In this document: positions 36,154-43,288 of the stretch, one piece after another
Layout of the letters: each line of letters starts with the position of its first letter
How positions within the stretch are numbered: position 1 is the stretch's first letter
Assembly (NCBI GenBank): GCA_038206235.1
Contig: JBBRBB010000017.1
Coordinates: forward strand, 29,298-93,297
Direction of reading: 5' to 3'
Length of the DNA stretch: 64,000 nt
Source of the DNA: JBBRBB01 sp038206235
GTDB lineage: Bacteria; Bacteroidota; Bacteroidia; Chitinophagales; Chitinophagaceae
Made by a program: the position numbers and the translations under genes
Notes under the pieces: generated by a model
Told to the model about the DNA's origin: nothing
Seen by the model: only the letters and a program-made list of their open reading frames with translations
Database searches by the model: none

Positions 36154-36559
36154 GATTTTTTTATGTTACCTGCTTTTGTTTTTTATGGCATCGGCAATTG
36201 CGTCGCACTCTTGTACGTTCGGTTCTTTATGCAGCAATTAAACTTCAGGTGAGGGGAAATATTATTTTTAAAGAAACTTTGGACATAATTCATAAATTGA
36301 GTATAACATTTTAAGTCTTTGCATTGTGGGCAATAGGGAACGTCAGCCCAACCCATACTAAAGCCAAATTGAAATACTAAAGATGAGTTTTGGATGTCAG
36401 CCTCATAACGCAAAACCCATATAAAAGTAGTGCATTTGGTCTGTCATAAGTTACTTTTTAGATATTCGAATTTATGTATAACAATTAAGTATCAATACAA
36501 GAACTCTATTAAGTATCAATACAAGAACTCTTTGTTTTAAAATTATTATTCAAAATTTT
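36154..36559. other. Gap with a possible orphan minus-strand fragment
   Basis: A 406-bp gap between the acyl-CoA ligase and a lipoprotein gene. A minus-strand frame at 36183-36413 encodes FGFSMGWADVPYCPQCKD and FMNYVQSFF, and has a more protein-like composition than the usual noise. It has no usual start (TTG only), no recognised domain and no ribosome-binding support. Its last codons lie in a region (gtcgcactctt) shared with 25708-25718, so it may be a truncated gene fragment. Confidence 0.25.
36484..36531. repeat. Perfect 24-bp tandem duplication
   Basis: The unit begins ATTAAGTATCAATACAAG and ends AACTCT; two identical copies lie head to tail (36484-36507, 36508-36531). The lack of any mismatch indicates a recent event. 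Confidence 0.9.
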
Positions 36560-36913
36560 CTAATTCATCGTCTTTACAATGTATAATTTGCAAAATTCAT
36601 TTTGTCCAAATTCTACTTTGTCCTCGCTCAACAAGTCTATTCTTAATTCTTTCTCACCAAAACTAAATCTATATTTATTTCCTATTGTCAATTTGTCGGC
36701 GCGTAATTTAAATTTTCTGTCTTTCTCAAAATCCCATTTACTTATAAAATAATGATAGTCTTTGTCACTTCCTTCATAATAATAGCCTTTAAATGTTGAA
36801 GAAGAATTAAGAACGAAGATGCTTTTTAAGTCTTCACTTTTTACTTCTTTGTAATTGTCGCAACTTGTCAGGCTAACAATTGTCACCAATAAAATTCCTA
36901 AATACTTTTTCAT
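36560..36913 (-). CDS. Hypothetical lipoprotein
   Basis: 117 residues from the ATG at 36913 (MKKYLGILLVTIVSLTSC), a lipoprotein signal with the lipidated Cys at residue 18; the frame extends 8 codons further to 36937. The mature part is charged and beta-rich (STFKGYYYEGSDKDYHYF, GNKYRFSFGEKELRIDLL). I recognise no family. It lies 20 bp after comB on the same strand and could be co-transcribed, but no functional link is evident. Confidence 0.72.
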   Translation of the reverse strand: MKKYLGILLVTIVSLTSCDNYKEVKSEDLKSIFVLNSSSTFKGYYYEGSDKDYHYFISKWDFEKDRKFKLRADKLTIGNKYRFSFGEKELRIDLLSEDKVEFGQNEFCKLYIVKTMN

Positions 36914-36933
36914 GGTAGTGGTCTGTAAATAAT

Positions 36934-37659
36934 TCACCCTTTTATAATTAACGCTCCATCCCTATACACAGGTAAAACATTTGCGACATCTGCAGTAACA
37001 CAATACTCAAGGTCTTTCTCTAAGCCATAACCTGCAAGCCTGTGCCAGTGTGTGGTTTTGCGAATAAAATGATACATATCATTTTTGTGCAGGTTGTACA
37101 TGCTCTCCGCCATCAGGCTGCTGTCGCAATGAATAGTAAAATGTTCTTTTACCTGCTGAATCACTGCACCTGCAAAAAGTGTGTCTTCCAGATTAAATCT
37201 GTCTTTCCATGCAGAACAACCCAGCAGTACATTTTTATTTGTTTGTAGTAAATGATTACACACTGATGAAAGATTGGGGAATGAACCTGTAATTACTTCT
37301 GATGCGCCATGATTAAAAGCAAGATGCAATAATTTAGTTCCATTTGTAGTGGTGAGCACAAGCGTTTTTCCATTAATAAATTCACGTGAATATTCTGCGG
37401 GAGAGTTGCCATGCTGAAGCCCTTCAATAATTTTGCCGTCCCGCTCACCCGCAGTAACTGCATTTAACTGCCTGCCGATTTCAATGCATTCATGCACTCC
37501 TTCTACAGGAATAACTTTCGCAGCTCCATTATATAAAGCAGTAGCAATTGTTGAGGTTGCACGAAAAACATCTATAATAACTACAATACTATTTGCAGCA
37601 TTATACAAATCTAATAATCGCGGAGAAAGTAATGTGTTGAGTGTGGGTTTATTTTGCAT
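36934..37659 (-). CDS. comB: 2-phosphosulfolactate phosphatase (ComB family)
   Basis: 241 residues. The Mg-dependent phosphatase that converts 2-phosphosulfolactate to sulfolactate in methanogen coenzyme M synthesis; homologues are widespread in bacteria without coenzyme M. Family motifs: VVIIDVFRATSTIATAL, AGERDGKIIEGLQHGNSPAEY, LTTTNGTKLL and GCSAWKDRFNLEDTLFAGA. No comA or comC is visible in the window, so the bacterial substrate is unknown. A palindrome (CTCC ttttaa GGAG, 37671-37684) lies just upstream. Confidence 0.9.
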   Translation of the reverse strand: MQNKPTLNTLLSPRLLDLYNAANSIVVIIDVFRATSTIATALYNGAAKVIPVEGVHECIEIGRQLNAVTAGERDGKIIEGLQHGNSPAEYSREFINGKTLVLTTTNGTKLLHLAFNHGASEVITGSFPNLSSVCNHLLQTNKNVLLGCSAWKDRFNLEDTLFAGAVIQQVKEHFTIHCDSSLMAESMYNLHKNDMYHFIRKTTHWHRLAGYGLEKDLEYCVTADVANVLPVYRDGALIIKG

Positions 37660-37686
37660 GTTTTAAAAGCCTCCTTTTAAGGAGAT

Positions 37687-39507
37687 TTAGAGGGGTGAAG
37701 CAAGCAATCCTTCAGGCACTTTTAATTCACCTGTGTCAGCATAAATAAGTCCGTTGCGCTCATCTTCAATATTGGTGGCTTGCGTATATACATCACCTGC
37801 AATGGCGCGGCTTCGCAGTTCCTTTTTATAAAGACTTATCAGGTTTGTTCGTCCCTCAGAATCTTTGGGCCCTCCATAATTCGGAAAACCAAAACCACCC
37901 CATTCACTTACAACCAAAGGCACCTGTTTGCGATAAAAAAAAGGGTCGCCTACAACAAGCGGATAGGCAGTAACATTCAAATCACCATTTAATAATTTGT
38001 CAAGAAGCTCACGCCATTTTTCTATGTCAGCAGTATAAAGATGCGCTGTTAGAAGGTCAGATTTTAACCGGCCTTCTAAGGATATATGCTGCCATCCGTC
38101 ATTATCTACCACTAAGAACTGCGGATGATTGATGAGCATGTAGTGATACGTATTAATAATATATTTTCGTGTTTTTGAACTGGTGGCAATATCCTGCGCT
38201 CCCCAATCTTCATTATACAAGCTCCAGATAACTATGGACGGATGTGTTTCTATAAGCGCAAGCATTCTCATTAATTCATCCCGGTGATTTGCACGGCTGA
38301 GCTTTGTTGAGCGATGCGGGCTTGGCACTTCAACCCATAACATCATTCCAATTTTATCTGCCAGCATATATATACGCGGATCAACGCCTGCAATATGAAT
38401 GCGCACCATGTTGCAGCCCAATTTTTTCATGGCATATATGTGGCGTTTTATTTCTTCATAAGAAGCAGTGCCCGGCTGGTAAAGAATGCCATCAAGATAA
38501 ACAGCTTTATTGTTAAGATAAACACTTCTTCCTCTTGCTTCAATTTTGCGCAACCCAAAATGTGTTTCAATTTCTGATGTATATCCGTCTTTATCTCTCA
38601 ACTCTGCAACAAGCCTGTAAAGATGCGGCGATTCCGGCGACCACAATTGTGCATCAGGAACTTCGAGCACAAGCCGCTGTTGTTTTTGTCCCGCCTCAAG
38701 TGGCAGAGGATACTCTCCTGTGGCAATAGGTTCATTCGTCTCCTGTTTTCTATGAAATATTTTTAAACGAATAATATAATTACCGGGGTCGTGAATTCGT
38801 GTGGTAAGATTGAAACGAACCAGCTTATCTTCCACAACACTTATCACACCAACACGGGAACGTAAACGATTTCGCTCTATAGTTTCAAGCCACACACTGC
38901 GTACTGCGCCTGTGTAAGTTTGATACCAGATGCCGCCGCGTTTATAAACAAATGATTCCTGTTTGCCGCGGGGAATATCTGCATCCATAGTATCAGCAAT
39001 GCGCACAGTAAGCCGGTTTACCGGTTGTAATTTCTTTTCAATAAGCTCATAAGAAAACGATGTGTACTCACCAAAATGTACTTCTTTACCTTCTACGGTG
39101 CGCAGGGGAAAGCCATTCAACCACACTCTTGTTTCGTATCCGCAGGCGCCAAAAGTTAACTGCAGCATAGTGTGATGAGATGAATGATTCTCTTGCTGGG
39201 GCAATGGAAATTCCCGTTCGTACCACGCTACTACTTTATCATGCCATTTTGCAGACTCATGATGTTTTGCAATGTGCTGTTCTATGCTGCCAGGCCATAA
39301 AGTAGTTTCTTTATAATCATGTTTTAAATACCATGCTTCCTTTAAGCCGCGGTCATCATCATCTAAAGCAAAACGCCATTCACCATCGAGCAATATGTAT
39401 TGATTGGGGCGCAGCACAGCCCGGGGCAATGGACTAATTGAAACATCTTCTGCTAAATCTTCTTCCTTACTTTTTGTAAGACCGTAATTGGGATGCGTTG
39501 CTTCCAT
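37687..39507 (-). CDS. Glycoside hydrolase family 2 enzyme, cytoplasmic
   Basis: 606 residues without a signal peptide. The layout is a GH2 sugar-binding jelly roll (about 25-180; SRPLEWRFALD-like DGEWRFALDDDDRG), an immunoglobulin-like sandwich (about 185-305) and a TIM barrel. The catalytic acid/base is Glu433 (WSLYNEDWG) and the nucleophile is Glu535 (VSEWGGFGFPN). GH2 includes beta-galactosidase, beta-mannosidase and beta-glucuronidase; length and domain order fit the beta-glucuronidase/galactosidase group, but the substrate cannot be fixed from sequence. It lies 27 bp upstream of comB on the same strand. Confidence 0.9.
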   Translation of the reverse strand: MEATHPNYGLTKSKEEDLAEDVSISPLPRAVLRPNQYILLDGEWRFALDDDDRGLKEAWYLKHDYKETTLWPGSIEQHIAKHHESAKWHDKVVAWYEREFPLPQQENHSSHHTMLQLTFGACGYETRVWLNGFPLRTVEGKEVHFGEYTSFSYELIEKKLQPVNRLTVRIADTMDADIPRGKQESFVYKRGGIWYQTYTGAVRSVWLETIERNRLRSRVGVISVVEDKLVRFNLTTRIHDPGNYIIRLKIFHRKQETNEPIATGEYPLPLEAGQKQQRLVLEVPDAQLWSPESPHLYRLVAELRDKDGYTSEIETHFGLRKIEARGRSVYLNNKAVYLDGILYQPGTASYEEIKRHIYAMKKLGCNMVRIHIAGVDPRIYMLADKIGMMLWVEVPSPHRSTKLSRANHRDELMRMLALIETHPSIVIWSLYNEDWGAQDIATSSKTRKYIINTYHYMLINHPQFLVVDNDGWQHISLEGRLKSDLLTAHLYTADIEKWRELLDKLLNGDLNVTAYPLVVGDPFFYRKQVPLVVSEWGGFGFPNYGGPKDSEGRTNLISLYKKELRSRAIAGDVYTQATNIEDERNGLIYADTGELKVPEGLLASPL

Positions 39508-39715
39508 ATTTATTAAGTGAGCAAAGAAGATTTTATTTTACACGAATCTACAATAATAAGAAGTGATGTAATAAGATTCAAAATTGAGTTTATGCGCTTT
39601 TGTATTTCTGAAGCAATCGCTTGGAAGTAATTTGATTTCACGCATCGTGCAAAAGATCTAAGCTCTTTGTATTTTACTGCTCTTAATTTTACCGGCAGCA
39701 TAATTAATAAAGCTG

Positions 39716-40585
39716 CTATATTAATGCTGCTTCGTTTCCAAATTTACCAGCATGGTAATCTTCATAAGCCTGAATTATTTCTTCCTGTGTATTCATTACA
39801 AAAGGCCCATGCGCCACAAAAGGTTCATGCAGGGGAGTGGCATAGCCAAATAAAATCATAGTGTCGGTAAGCGCTTTCATCTCAATCATTGTTCCTTCGT
39901 GACTGAATTGTACCAAATCATGTATGGCTGCATCTTCTCCATTCACCAACAGTTCTCCTTTTACTACATACAGGAAAACAGTTTTAGCAGCAGGTACATT
40001 ATAATTTAATTTGCCATTCTTTTTAAATTCTATACTTGCTAAATGAACATCGGTGAGCGGCTGCACAGGAGCCTCAATATTTTCCCATTTGCCTGAAATA
40101 ATATTTGCAGTAACTTTTTTTTCTTTATCTAATACCGCAGTTGGTATTTGTTCCTTTTGCAAGCCAATATATTTTGGCGGCGTCATTTTATATTTTGCAG
40201 GAAGATTTAACCATAACTGTATTATTTCTAAAGGGCCGCCTTTTTCTTTAAACTCTTCTGATGAAATTTCTGTATGTATTAATCCGCTGCCTGCAGTCAT
40301 CCACTGCACGCCGCCATTTTTAATAATGCTTGATGCGCCGCTGCTGTCTTTGTGCATCAGGTCTCCTTCAACAATAAAAGTTACAGTTTCAAAACCACGG
40401 TGCGGATGCGGGCCAAAAGGCAAGCCATTATTTTTAGGCGGGTATTGCTGCCATCCATGGTGATTTAAAAAAAGGAAAGGATCCAATTGATTCATTGAAA
40501 TAAAATTTGTTGGCATGGCTCTGTAAGTAACAAGATCTGCAATGGGTTCGTAAACTGCTTTATGTTTCGCTTTAATAATTTTCAT
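39716..40585 (-). CDS. Pirin family protein
   Basis: 289 residues with the two cupin domains of pirin. The metal-binding motif PHPHRGFETVTFIVEGDL and the His/Glu pair in WMTAGSGLIHTE are intact. Bacterial pirins include quercetin 2,3-dioxygenases and redox-sensing regulators; the exact role here is open. The C-terminal domain contains GPFVMNTQEEI, typical of the family. It is divergent from nothing obvious: the 158 bp upstream contain no recognised feature. It lies 208 bp after the 3' side of GH2. Confidence 0.93.
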   Translation of the reverse strand: MKIIKAKHKAVYEPIADLVTYRAMPTNFISMNQLDPFLFLNHHGWQQYPPKNNGLPFGPHPHRGFETVTFIVEGDLMHKDSSGASSIIKNGGVQWMTAGSGLIHTEISSEEFKEKGGPLEIIQLWLNLPAKYKMTPPKYIGLQKEQIPTAVLDKEKKVTANIISGKWENIEAPVQPLTDVHLASIEFKKNGKLNYNVPAAKTVFLYVVKGELLVNGEDAAIHDLVQFSHEGTMIEMKALTDTMILFGYATPLHEPFVAHGPFVMNTQEEIIQAYEDYHAGKFGNEAALI

Positions 40586-40814
40586 ACAGTTTTTTGCATT
40601 ATAAATTTCAGAAGAATTATTTATTAAGTTTATTTTTTCGCCTTTGCTGTAATTATGTTTTAAAATTATTCAATCAGTAATAACAACTATCTGTTAGCCA
40701 TCGGAGTATTCTAATATAGAAAAATACTGTTTTATTTTTACTTATGCAATCTCTGGATTCCATTCCTTCTTATTATGCAAAGCTGCACATTGAGAATCGA
40801 GTATTGAAAACTCC

Positions 40815-41045
40815 TTACGGCACCGGGTCAACACCACTGCCGCCCCAAGGGTGGCATCTTGAAATTCTTTTTATTGCTAACCATAAACCTTTAAACACAC
40901 CATATTTTTTTAATGCTTCTGCGGCATATTGTGAGCAGGTGGGTGTAAACCTGCATTTGGGCCCAATAACAGGCGAGATTATAAGCTGATATATTTTTAT
41001 CAGCAATATAAAGGGAAGGCTAAGTATTTGAAGGAATGTCTTCAT
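40815..41045 (-). CDS. yidD: Membrane protein insertion efficiency factor YidD
   Basis: 76 residues with the family core PVIGPKCRFTPTCSQYAAEA, then KGLWLAIKRISRCHPWGGSG. The protein is a small, membrane-associated helper for YidC-dependent insertion. It overlaps the 3' end of rnpA by 26 bp, the classic rpmH-rnpA-yidD layout. The next classic gene, yidC, is not found adjacent here. A plus-strand frame at 40744-40989 is its antisense shadow. Confidence 0.95.
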   Translation of the reverse strand: MKTFLQILSLPFILLIKIYQLIISPVIGPKCRFTPTCSQYAAEALKKYGVFKGLWLAIKRISRCHPWGGSGVDPVP

Positions 41046-41427
41046 TCAATTCATGCATCAGCTTTTGTAAAGCAGAATTCATTTTTGTTTTTATAATTGA
41101 AAACTCAGGCATTGTTTTATCAATATACAATACAAAAAAAACAAGTTGCTTATTTCGCTCTGAGATGTAATTGTATAAAGGAAGTTTTTGGGTGCGATAG
41201 GCTTCACGCAACAAACGTTTTATCCGGTTTCTTTGTACCGCTTTTTTAAACGTATGGCTGCTTGCGCCAAAACCTGCTTTCACAGAAAAATTAAGCGCTT
41301 CATCAGGGTGAAAATAAAAAACTTTAAGCGGAAATATTACAAACTGTTTACCATCATTAAAAAGCTTTTGCAATAATTTTCTGCTTTTTAATTTTTCATT
41401 CTTACTGTATGTAAACCTTTGTTGCAT
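41020..41427 (-). CDS. rnpA: Ribonuclease P protein component
   Basis: 135 residues, with the RNA-binding signature FKKAVQRNRIKRLLREAYR and the N-terminal YSKNEKLKSRKLLQKLF. It supports the RNase P RNA in tRNA 5' maturation. A hairpin with a T tract sits between rpmH and this gene, so part of its transcription may be cut off there. The start ATG at 41427 lies about 3 nt past the T tract side (GGG then ATG). Confidence 0.96.
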   Translation of the reverse strand: MQQRFTYSKNEKLKSRKLLQKLFNDGKQFVIFPLKVFYFHPDEALNFSVKAGFGASSHTFKKAVQRNRIKRLLREAYRTQKLPLYNYISERNKQLVFFVLYIDKTMPEFSIIKTKMNSALQKLMHELNEDIPSNT

Positions 41428-41429
41428 CC

Positions 41430-41464
41430 CAAATAAAAAGCTTCATCCTGTTTAGAGATGAAGC
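41430..41464 (-). terminator. Terminator or attenuator between rpmH and rnpA
   Basis: On the minus strand, stem GCTTCATC / GATGAAGC (41464-41457 and 41447-41440) with a 9-nt loop is followed by TTTTTATTTGGG and then the rnpA ATG. It would stop most rpmH transcripts and lower the amount of rnpA mRNA. Confidence 0.8.
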
Positions 41465-41492
41465 CTCAAATATAGTTGTAATTTCTGCCTGC

Positions 41493-41648
41493 TTATTTCA
41501 ACTTTAATTCATCACTTACACTGAGCTTATGGCGGCCTTTTGCACGGCGGCTTGCCAAAACTTTTCGTCCATTGGCGGTTTGCATGCGCTTACGAAATCC
41601 ATGTACATTTTTGCGGCGGCGATTATGCGGCTGATAGGTACGCTTCAT
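41493..41648 (-). CDS. rpmH: 50S ribosomal protein L34
   Basis: 51 residues from the ATG at 41648: MKRTYQPHNRRRKNVHGFRK, then RMQTANGRKVLASRRAKGR. The L34 signature is unmistakable. The gene is in the expected place upstream of rnpA. Short direct repeats (ttgaagat) lie upstream at 41688-41714. Confidence 0.97.
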   Translation of the reverse strand: MKRTYQPHNRRRKNVHGFRKRMQTANGRKVLASRRAKGRHKLSVSDELKLK

Positions 41649-41751
41649 AAAATAATTTTATTTCAGGGACGCAAAAGTAGGGGTTTTCAATTGAAGATTG
41701 AAGATTGAAGTTTAGGATTGCAGATTTTTGGTACCTGTTTACAAATGCAAG

Positions 41752-42579
41752 TCATCTTTCTAAATCAACATGCTTCGATTTTACTAATTCCCCAAAAAAA
41801 ATGGTGGCATGGTTATCAAAATCTTCTGCCGAATCGGTTGTGTAAAATTTTCTTGCAGCATTTTTGCTCACACTTTCTTCCATTTCTTTATGGCGATACA
41901 AATAATCTGCAAGACTGTTGGCCACAATTTCGCCCTGCTGTAAAATTTTTATATCTACCGGCGTGTGCTCTATTATTTTTTTTAATAGCACCGGATAATG
42001 AGTGCAGCCAAGCAGAATAGTATCAATATTTGCTTGTTTGTGCAAGAGATTATGAATGTGCTTTTTTACAAAATAATCTGCACCATGACTATCATATTCA
42101 TTATTCTCTACCAGTGGAACCCACATAGGGCAAGCTTGCTGCACCACATCCATATCAGGATAGAATTTTTTTATTTCAATGGCGTAAGAATTTGATTGCA
42201 CTGTTCCTGCGGTTGCAAGTATGCCTGCCTTTCGTGTTTTTGAATAATCACCAATTACTTCTGCTGTAGGCCTGATAACGCCAAGCACTCTTTTATCATT
42301 ATTAGTTCCCGGTAAATTTTTTTGCTGAATGCTGCGCAATGCTTTTGCCGAAGCTGTATTGCATGCAAGTATTACCAGCGGACAATCTTGTTTAAAAAAC
42401 CATTGAACGCATTCCCAAGTATACTGATAAACTGTTTCAAAAGAACGATTGCCATAAGGCGCTCTTGCATTATCACCCAAATAAATATAATCGTATTGCG
42501 GCAGGCGTTTTATTATTTCTTTTAGCACAGTTAAGCCGCCATAGCCGGAATCAAAAACACCTATTGGTTGTTGTTGCAT
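41752..42579 (-). CDS. murI: Glutamate racemase
   Basis: 275 residues from the ATG at 42579 (MQQQPIGVFDSGYGGLTVLK); the frame is open to 42681 but the extra 34 residues are not family-like. The two catalytic cysteines are Cys73 (LACNTASA) and Cys192 (LLGCTHYPVL). The enzyme makes D-glutamate for peptidoglycan. A -7-type box (TAATTTTG) lies 6 nt before the ATG, so the mRNA may have almost no leader. Confidence 0.95.
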   Translation of the reverse strand: MQQQPIGVFDSGYGGLTVLKEIIKRLPQYDYIYLGDNARAPYGNRSFETVYQYTWECVQWFFKQDCPLVILACNTASAKALRSIQQKNLPGTNNDKRVLGVIRPTAEVIGDYSKTRKAGILATAGTVQSNSYAIEIKKFYPDMDVVQQACPMWVPLVENNEYDSHGADYFVKKHIHNLLHKQANIDTILLGCTHYPVLLKKIIEHTPVDIKILQQGEIVANSLADYLYRHKEMEESVSKNAARKFYTTDSAEDFDNHATIFFGELVKSKHVDLER

Positions 42580-42751
42580 GTAATGCAAAATTAAAGCAGG
42601 GAAAGATATTTTATTTAATCTTTGTCGCTCCTTCTTACATCGCTGTGCATACTTGTCCGTAGAGAGTTTCTTTAAAGTCATTTGCGATGCAGGGCTTTGT
42701 AGTTTTTATGAGGCTGTAAAACTCTTGAGACATAAACCATGCCTTACTAAT

Positions 42752-42782
42752 AAAAAGAAAAGCGAAGCATTTCACTTCGCTT
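42752..42782 (-). terminator. Terminator after the CAT-anticodon tRNA
   Basis: On the minus strand, stem AAGCGAAG / CTTCGCTT with a 7-nt loop is followed by TTCTTTTTATT. It begins 3 nt beyond the tRNA 3' end. Confidence 0.8.
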
Positions 42783-42785
42783 GTG

Positions 42786-42859
42786 TGGACCCTGCTGGAA
42801 TTGAACCAGCGACCTCCTGATTATGAGTCAGGAGCTCTAACCAACTGAGCTAAGGGTCC
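42786..42859 (-). tRNA. tRNA with CAT anticodon, probably tRNA-Ile2 (lysidine type)
   Basis: 74 nt fold into a cloverleaf: acceptor GGACCCT / AGGGTCC, D arm GCTC/GAGC, anticodon stem CCTGA/TCAGG with loop CTCATAA, and T arm GCTGG TTCAATT CCAGC. The discriminator is A and no CCA is encoded. The anticodon is CAT. The acceptor and T-arm (GTCGCTGGTTCAA, CCAGCAGGG) resemble E. coli ileX, which reads AUA after TilS converts C34 to lysidine, more than elongator tRNA-Met. Software would normally call it tRNA-Met. It is followed by a terminator. Confidence 0.88.
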
Positions 42860-42922
42860 AGAATCAATTTTTGATTCAAGAGCGCAAAAGTAAAAAAAGA
42901 AGTGATTGCTTTAGAATACATT

Positions 42923-42953
42923 TTGTTTTTTTAATTCAACCCGCACATCTTTG
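42923..42953 (+). promoter_or_regulatory. Probable promoter of the btuB riboswitch transcript
   Basis: TTG (42923-42925), a 20-nt spacer and CATCTTTG (42946-42953) match the Bacteroidetes promoter layout with the same spacing as the rplM promoter. Transcription would begin near 42960, about 35-40 nt before the aptamer. Confidence 0.55.
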
Positions 42954-42994
42954 CAACCGGATTTGGTTTTAAAGATGAATCACTTCATCTAAAA

Positions 42995-43150
42995 ATTAAA
43001 TGGGAAGTCCGGTGAAATTCCGGCGCTATCCCCGTAGCTGTAATCCCGATGCTGCATACAGGGCATTGTATTTCTGAAACAACGCCACTGTCTCGCCTTA
43101 GGCGAGATGGGAAGGCTTCAGAAATCGGGAAAGCCAGAAGACCTGCCAAA
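42995..43150 (+). promoter_or_regulatory. Cobalamin riboswitch
   Basis: The aptamer core is clear: GGGAAgtCCGGTGaAAttCCGG at its start, CCCCGTAGCTGTAA in the middle and the B12 box AGCCAGAAGACCTGCC at 43132-43147. It lies 139 bp upstream of the btuB-like gene and is expected to shut its expression when adenosylcobalamin is abundant. The variable region holds a perfect palindrome (TCTCGCC tta GGCGAGA, 43091-43107). No separate terminator is obvious after the B12 box, so control may act on translation initiation. Confidence 0.93.
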
Positions 43151-43288
43151 TCAAAAAAAACAATTATCACTGAGCTTTCGGGTGAAAGGCCGGAGATGCA
43201 AACAAGTTTCTTACACAAACTGTTTCATTCCACGCTTCTTTATTATCGAAAGTTTTTCTTAAATCATTTTTAAAAAAGAAAAACAAGT

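Noticed and set aside
25661..36230. Shared dispersed repeat gtcgcactctt at 25708 and 36202
   Set aside because: Only about 11 bp are shared with no wider alignment that I can see; too short to call a repeat family.
36183..36413. Minus-strand ORF of 76 residues with Cys and Trp
   Set aside because: No ATG, no domain; only a possible gene fragment. Kept only as a remark on the gap.
40744..40989. Plus-strand ORF of 81 residues
   Set aside because: It is the antisense of yidD over most of its length and has no domain; the yidD reading is far stronger.
42985..43218. Minus-strand ORF of 77 residues across the B12 riboswitch
   Set aside because: Its sequence is dictated by the aptamer; there is no protein family match and the opposite strand is a known RNA.
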